Source: Candidatus Moraniibacteriota bacterium (GTDB taxonomy: Bacteria > Patescibacteriota > Minisyncoccia > Moranbacterales > GCA-2747515). Taken from it: DNA of 56,440 nucleotides. A program made the translations under genes and the position numbers. The stretch covers positions 1-56,440 of the forward strand of contig PDPP01000022.1 of assembly GCA_002747515.1 (NCBI GenBank), written 5' to 3'. Below, one piece after another: positions 53,250-56,440 of this stretch. The notes under the pieces were generated by a model. It saw only the letters and a list, made by a program, of their open reading frames with translations. It was not told the DNA's origin and searched no databases. Each line of letters begins with the position of its first letter. The stretch's first letter is position 1.

Positions 53250-53426
53250 TTACTTACGTTTATAGAAAACGCGAACCATCGTTGGCACTGATTCCGAGAT
53301 TAATATAATATCATCTGATATTATCTGACGTATATCTATTTCATCATTAATCCTTTGAACAATTTCCTCATCACTCATATTTATACACCTAAAAGAAAAA
53401 TAATCGATATGACGTTTTTCCAACAT
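53250..53426 (-). CDS. 58-aa small protein, orphan family member 2
   Basis: A frame missing from the track, encoding MLEKRHIDYFSFRCINMSDEE..., a central acidic helix (EEIVQRINDEID) and a C-terminal strand ending VRVFYKRK. It has the same length (58 aa) and ending as the protein at 47576-47752, with weak similarity between. GGAGG lies eight bases before the ATG, and a strong terminator follows. Another ATG 16 codons in is possible. Function unknown. Confidence 0.65.
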   Translation of the reverse strand: MLEKRHIDYFSFRCINMSDEEIVQRINDEIDIRQIISDDIILISESVPTMVRVFYKRK

Positions 53427-53787
53427 GATATTCCTCCATCTAAAATAATATTTTAATCTGTATACTATCTATCAAGATAGTTCTCTAATGTACATCAATA
53501 TATACATCTGTCAACATTTTTATATATCCTAGATCCTCGCCTGCGCGAGGATGACATGAGGCACAAGCATATCGCTCTACCCAAAGGTAAGCCAAGACTC
53601 CAAATCTTACTATCTCTGTAAAAAAATCTGTCATTCCCACAGAGACTTATCTGTCTGTGGTAAGCTTGTCTACTTGTAATGGGCGGAAATGTGTGACCTT
53701 ATAATCTTACAAACATACGATGAACTGTAAACTTCCCCATTTTTCATTATTCACTGCTCATTATACATTTAATGAATTTTCCCTAAT
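53427..53787. other. Gene-free region with degenerate repeats
   Basis: No gene is supported. It contains a REP-like element (53529-53555), a half REP (CTGTCATTCCCACAGAG, near 53629), and a stretch near 53640-53695 that resembles a decayed version of the insert in the tRNA-Thr locus (GACTTATCTGTCTGTGG, then GGGCGGAAATGTGTGA). The rest is A/T-rich. Confidence 0.6.
53529..53555. repeat. REP-like palindromic element
   Basis: CTAGATCCTCGCCTGCGCGA followed by GGATGACA. The stem CCTCGC/GCGAGG has a paired change relative to the CCCCGC/GCGGGG copies, so the hairpin is kept. Confidence 0.75.
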
Positions 53788-54927
53788 CTACTCCACAATC
53801 ACCGCTGCGACACGTTCCGGTACGGATACGTCAAACGGATCAGGGATAACATAATCTGGTCGGGTTTCTGTGATACATCCAGCAATTGCTTCAGCTGCTG
53901 CGACAAACATCTCATTGCGAAATTGTGTAATGCCGTTGTCCAGTGCACCGCGAAAAATGCCGGGAAATGCCAATACATTGTTGACCTGATTTGAGAAGTC
54001 GCTGCGCCCCGTCGCGACCACAAGTGCACCAGCAGCGTGTGCCATGTCCGGCATAATTTCTGGTTCGGGATTTGCTAGGGCAAAAATAACTGGCTTGTCA
54101 CGCATTGATGCAATCATATCTTGTGTCAATGCACCAGCAACAGACACACCGATAAATACATCCGCGTCAGCAATCGCGTCAGCTAACTGTCCATGGATAT
54201 CATTTTTATTGCTCATTGTGCGCAGACGTTTTTTCACATCGTTGAGGTCATCCCTCTTTGAACTGATGATCCCTTTGCTGTCACAACAAATAATATTACC
54301 CACACCCCACACGCGCAAAATATCCGCAATCGCCACGCCAGCAGCACCTGCACCGTTCATCACAACTGTCAATTCTTCTTTTGTGCCACCACGCAGCTTC
54401 AGTGCATTCATCAGTCCCGCAAGCACCACAACTGCTGTGCCGTGTTGATCATCATGCATCACCGGAATATCCAATTCCGCACGCAGTCGTTCTTCAATCT
54501 CAAAGCATCGCGGTGCAGAAATATCTTCCAGATTAATTCCGCCAAAAACTGGTGCAATGCGTTTGACCGTTGCGATAATTTCTTCAGTATCTTGCGTATC
54601 CACACAAATCGGAAATGCATCCACATCTGCAAATCGCTTAAACAATGCTGCCTTACCCTCCATCACGGGAATTGCCGCATGCGGACCCAGATTCCCCAAT
54701 CCCAAAATCGCACTACCATCAGAGACAACGCCAATGGTATTTTTTTTGAGTGTGAGCTGTTTTGCTTCCGCTACATCCGCATCAATCGCACGCGATGCAC
54801 CAGCAACACCCGGCGAATACGCCAGAGATAAATCATCTTTGTTTTCAATGGCAATTTTGTTTGCCAACGCAATCTTTCCACCGTTTTTGCGGTGCAAATC
54901 TACGGATTGTTCATAAATATCTGTCAT
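53788..54927 (-). CDS. NAD(P)-dependent malic enzyme (short form)
   Basis: A 379-aa enzyme converting malate to pyruvate and CO2. The N-terminal domain has DLSLAYSPGVA, SDGSAILGLGNLG, GKAALFKRFADVDAFPI and the metal-site segment NLEDISAPRCFEIE followed by MHDDQHGTAVV. The Rossmann domain has the nucleotide motif GAGAAGVAIADIL and later FALANPEPEI. It lacks the phosphotransacetylase-like extension of long MaeB enzymes. It could supply pyruvate or NAD(P)H in a fermentative cell. Cofactor preference cannot be decided. It lies two bases after the thioredoxin-fold gene on the same strand. Confidence 0.95.
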   Translation of the reverse strand: MTDIYEQSVDLHRKNGGKIALANKIAIENKDDLSLAYSPGVAGASRAIDADVAEAKQLTLKKNTIGVVSDGSAILGLGNLGPHAAIPVMEGKAALFKRFADVDAFPICVDTQDTEEIIATVKRIAPVFGGINLEDISAPRCFEIEERLRAELDIPVMHDDQHGTAVVVLAGLMNALKLRGGTKEELTVVMNGAGAAGVAIADILRVWGVGNIICCDSKGIISSKRDDLNDVKKRLRTMSNKNDIHGQLADAIADADVFIGVSVAGALTQDMIASMRDKPVIFALANPEPEIMPDMAHAAGALVVATGRSDFSNQVNNVLAFPGIFRGALDNGITQFRNEMFVAAAEAIAGCITETRPDYVIPDPFDVSVPERVAAVIVE

Positions 54928-54929
54928 AC

Positions 54930-55481
54930 TTATTGTAAATTAAAAATTACATCTTCAAGTGTCTTGCTGTTTTTCCATCGCTTAATTTCTTTTCCATTTT
55001 CATCAACAAAAATAAATGTTTGTTGTTTTACTACTTTGTATTTTTCTTTTAATTCTTGATCTTCAAAATCCACTTTCATAATAGATATATTTGGTGGTAT
55101 AAAAGCTTCTTTTTCTTTTATGATCTTTTCTAATGCATGAAAACTCGGACACCACTCAGCTGCAAAAAATAGTACATTTTTTTCATATTGATTGAGTTTT
55201 TCAGGGTTATACGAACCAAAATATCCAGGCACATCATACTCCTCGTAAAGGATTTTTTCACTTGCATTTTTTAGCGTTTTATCAATCTTTTCTTTTCCTG
55301 TCTCCACAATCTTTTCTACAACTTTTTCTTCACCTTTTTCAATCGTATCTCCAGCAACATCTTGCACGTGATCTACAATATCACCAGACTGATAATCTAT
55401 AGTAAAAATTAATGCTGATATAATAAGTATTACAATCATAATAATCAACATGAAAAAAATTTTTATATCACCTTTAAACAT
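54930..55481 (-). CDS. Membrane-anchored thioredoxin-fold protein with a single active-site Cys
   Basis: A 183-aa protein. A membrane helix (about residues 9-28) is followed by a charged helical linker (EKGEEKVVEKIVETGKEK, about 45-72) and a thioredoxin-like domain (about 85-183). The active-site region reads AAEWCPSFHALEKII: the first Cys is kept but the second is Phe. The usual cis-Pro loop is also altered (VVKQQTFIFVDENG). It therefore cannot be a normal dithiol oxidoreductase; a monothiol, chaperone-like or binding role is possible. The domain should face outward. It is cotranscribed with the malic enzyme gene, without an obvious functional link. Confidence 0.78.
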   Translation of the reverse strand: MFKGDIKIFFMLIIMIVILIISALIFTIDYQSGDIVDHVQDVAGDTIEKGEEKVVEKIVETGKEKIDKTLKNASEKILYEEYDVPGYFGSYNPEKLNQYEKNVLFFAAEWCPSFHALEKIIKEKEAFIPPNISIMKVDFEDQELKEKYKVVKQQTFIFVDENGKEIKRWKNSKTLEDVIFNLQ

Positions 55482-55548
55482 ATATATTAATATAAATAAT
55501 CTATAACGTCTTCATAATAATACAATGCAAAAAGTTCTTTTGCAAAAT

Positions 55549-55571
55549 AAAAAAGTCTCCTAGAGAGACTT
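55549..55571 (-). terminator. Terminator of the lipoprotein gene
   Basis: A 7-bp stem AAGTCTC/GAGACTT with loop CTAGA. On the minus strand it continues into TTTTTTATTTT, 34 bases after the stop codon. Confidence 0.85.
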
Positions 55572-55604
55572 GTTTATTTGTTTATACGCAGTACTGCACT
55601 ATAT

Positions 55605-56201
55605 TTATTTTGTGCCCATCATTTCATCTGCCACTCCCTTCATCATCACAGCCATATCTACAAACTCCACATCAGCTGGTGGAATAAACATTTTTTCATC
55701 CACTTTCCACTTCTCACAAGAATAATCCAAATTCATATCTTCTTTTTCTTCAATCATTTCTTGAATTGTGCTCTCATCATACTCTTCCACATCTTCTTCT
55801 ATATCTACATCATCTTCATACGTTTCATCTTCTTCAATCTTCACTTTCATACCTTGCTTTTCTGCATGGCTCCACATATACATCCATTCTCCATCACTCA
55901 ATGTCGAAGCCATCTCACCTGTTTTTCCCTCACCCATCAAAGATGCATCACCATCAGCGCGCATACGATCTCCATCCATATACATTGTACTTATGACCTT
56001 ACCATTTTCCTTTATCACACACTTTTGTCCACCAGCCATTTTTTCCGCCATTTTTTTTACCATTCCTTTTTCTTCTTTTTTTGCTACTTGTTCTGTAGTA
56101 GTATTATTATCTTTTTTCTCAGAAGTGTCTTGTGTTTTATCACACGCACTAAGCGTGAGCATCATCACAAACACGCCTATACCAATAAAAATGTTCTTCA
56201 T
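55605..56201 (-). CDS. Predicted lipoprotein, unknown function, 198 aa
   Basis: The N-terminus MKNIFIGIGVFVMMLTLSAC is a signal peptide with a lipobox (LSAC), so the mature protein would be anchored by lipid at Cys20. A low-complexity Lys/Glu/Thr linker leads to a small domain with GQKCVIKENGKVISTMYMDG and DGEWMYMWSH, which may form beta strands. A very acidic segment follows, and a CEKWKVDEKMFIPPADVEF end. Two Cys (in GQKCVI and YSCEKW) could form a disulfide. I do not recognise the family with certainty; the layout is seen in small lipoproteins of CPR genomes. Confidence 0.72.
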   Translation of the reverse strand: MKNIFIGIGVFVMMLTLSACDKTQDTSEKKDNNTTTEQVAKKEEKGMVKKMAEKMAGGQKCVIKENGKVISTMYMDGDRMRADGDASLMGEGKTGEMASTLSDGEWMYMWSHAEKQGMKVKIEEDETYEDDVDIEEDVEEYDESTIQEMIEEKEDMNLDYSCEKWKVDEKMFIPPADVEFVDMAVMMKGVADEMMGTK

Positions 56202-56218
56202 ACTTTTAAAAATAAATA

Positions 56219-56248
56219 ATTATATAAACATTATAATAAATTCTGCAA
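56219..56248 (-). promoter_or_regulatory. Promoter for the lipoprotein gene
   Basis: On the minus strand: TTGCAG, 18 bases, TATAAT, 18 bases before the ATG. The -35 again has the TTGCA form. Confidence 0.5.
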
Positions 56249-56300
56249 AAATACACAAAAAAATTACTTCACATGTATTATTTACAAGTTTTTATAAATA

Positions 56301-56331
56301 AAAAAGAACAGAAAGTATTCCTGTTCTTTTT
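56301..56331 (-). terminator. Terminator of the partial gene at the window end
   Basis: An 11-bp stem AAAAAGAACAG/CTGTTCTTTTT with a nine-base loop. It has U runs in both directions and lies ten bases after the stop codon of the partial gene. Confidence 0.9.
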
Positions 56332-56341
56332 TGTTTTGTGC

Positions 56342-56440
56342 TTATTGATAGTATCCACTTGCATCAGTTGTTGCTGTGTATGTGACTGATCCTGTGTAGT
56401 CTCCTGAGGCTTGTGATGCTGGGACATCTATTTTATAGCA
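56342..56440 (-). CDS. C-terminal end of a protein, probably a surface protein (partial)
   Basis: The last 32 codons of a minus-strand gene that begins outside the window. They read YKIDVPASQASGDYTGSVTY and end DASGYYQ. The alternating Thr/Ser/Tyr-rich beta pattern is like the final strands of extracellular beta-sandwich domains. The track omits it because it has no start here. Nothing more can be said about the protein. Confidence 0.7.
   Translation of the reverse strand, partial: CYKIDVPASQASGDYTGSVTYTATTDASGYYQ

Overview
The window reads as a chromosomal segment of an A+T-rich bacterium, most likely a member of the Candidate Phyla Radiation (Patescibacteria, Parcubacteria-like). I infer this from the mix of very small housekeeping genes, a monoderm-type envelope set (sortase with LAKTG proteins, MurD, C39-like peptidase, LysM transglycosylase), paired MacB-like transporters, and the small number of biosynthetic genes. 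The genetic code is the standard bacterial one: genes end in TGA, and prfB (RF2) is present with its TGA-dependent programmed frameshift. I see no IS element, integrase, CRISPR array or prophage. A 16S gene or a marker-gene tree would be needed to place the organism.

Layout. 1-8.1 kb (minus strand): start of a secreted protein, MscS channel, UvrD-type helicase with a RecB-family nuclease domain, DUF1232-like protein, two-TM potassium channel, L33-L28, mnmA, a 51-aa membrane protein coupled to dus. 8.2-11.3 kb (plus): DksA/TraR-like zinc-finger protein with a coupled 167-aa unknown behind a near-consensus promoter, then recG. 11.3-25.9 kb (minus): GT4 glycosyltransferase, alpha/beta hydrolase, DedA, then a surface module of one sortase and two large repeat proteins (1075 and 2567 aa) ending in LAKTG. 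25.9-33.8 kb: membrane-anchored unknowns, a Tat-type LysM transglycosylase, a fibronectin-III surface/membrane protein, tRNA-Glu, two polytopic unknowns and a PEGA/beta-propeller protein.

33.8-41.7 kb (minus): tRNA-Ile and tRNA-Ala, then a long run transcribed in the order C39-like peptidase, thermonuclease, mutY, maf, ispH, M50 protease, amidohydrolase, murD. 41.8 kb: DEDD exonuclease (plus). 42.7-45.4 kb: prfB-ftsE-ftsX. 45.4-48 kb is the accessory region: REP-like palindromes, a tRNA-Thr flanked by two broken tRNA pieces carrying the same palindromic insert, a dispersed element with two palindromes, and two orphan genes. 48-53 kb: a MacA/MacB-type export operon with two permeases and an alpha/beta hydrolase between them. 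53-56.4 kb: a 58-aa orphan, malic enzyme, a thioredoxin-fold protein, a lipoprotein and the end of another protein, probably a surface protein.

The strongest candidates for something undescribed are the interrupted tRNA-Thr locus, the two-palindrome dispersed element in which the stem sequences differ between copies but stay self-complementary, the sortase locus in which one substrate has a remodelled sorting signal, and the D-aminoacylase-like protein that has lost most expected metal ligands. All calls come from reading the sequence by eye; no search was run.
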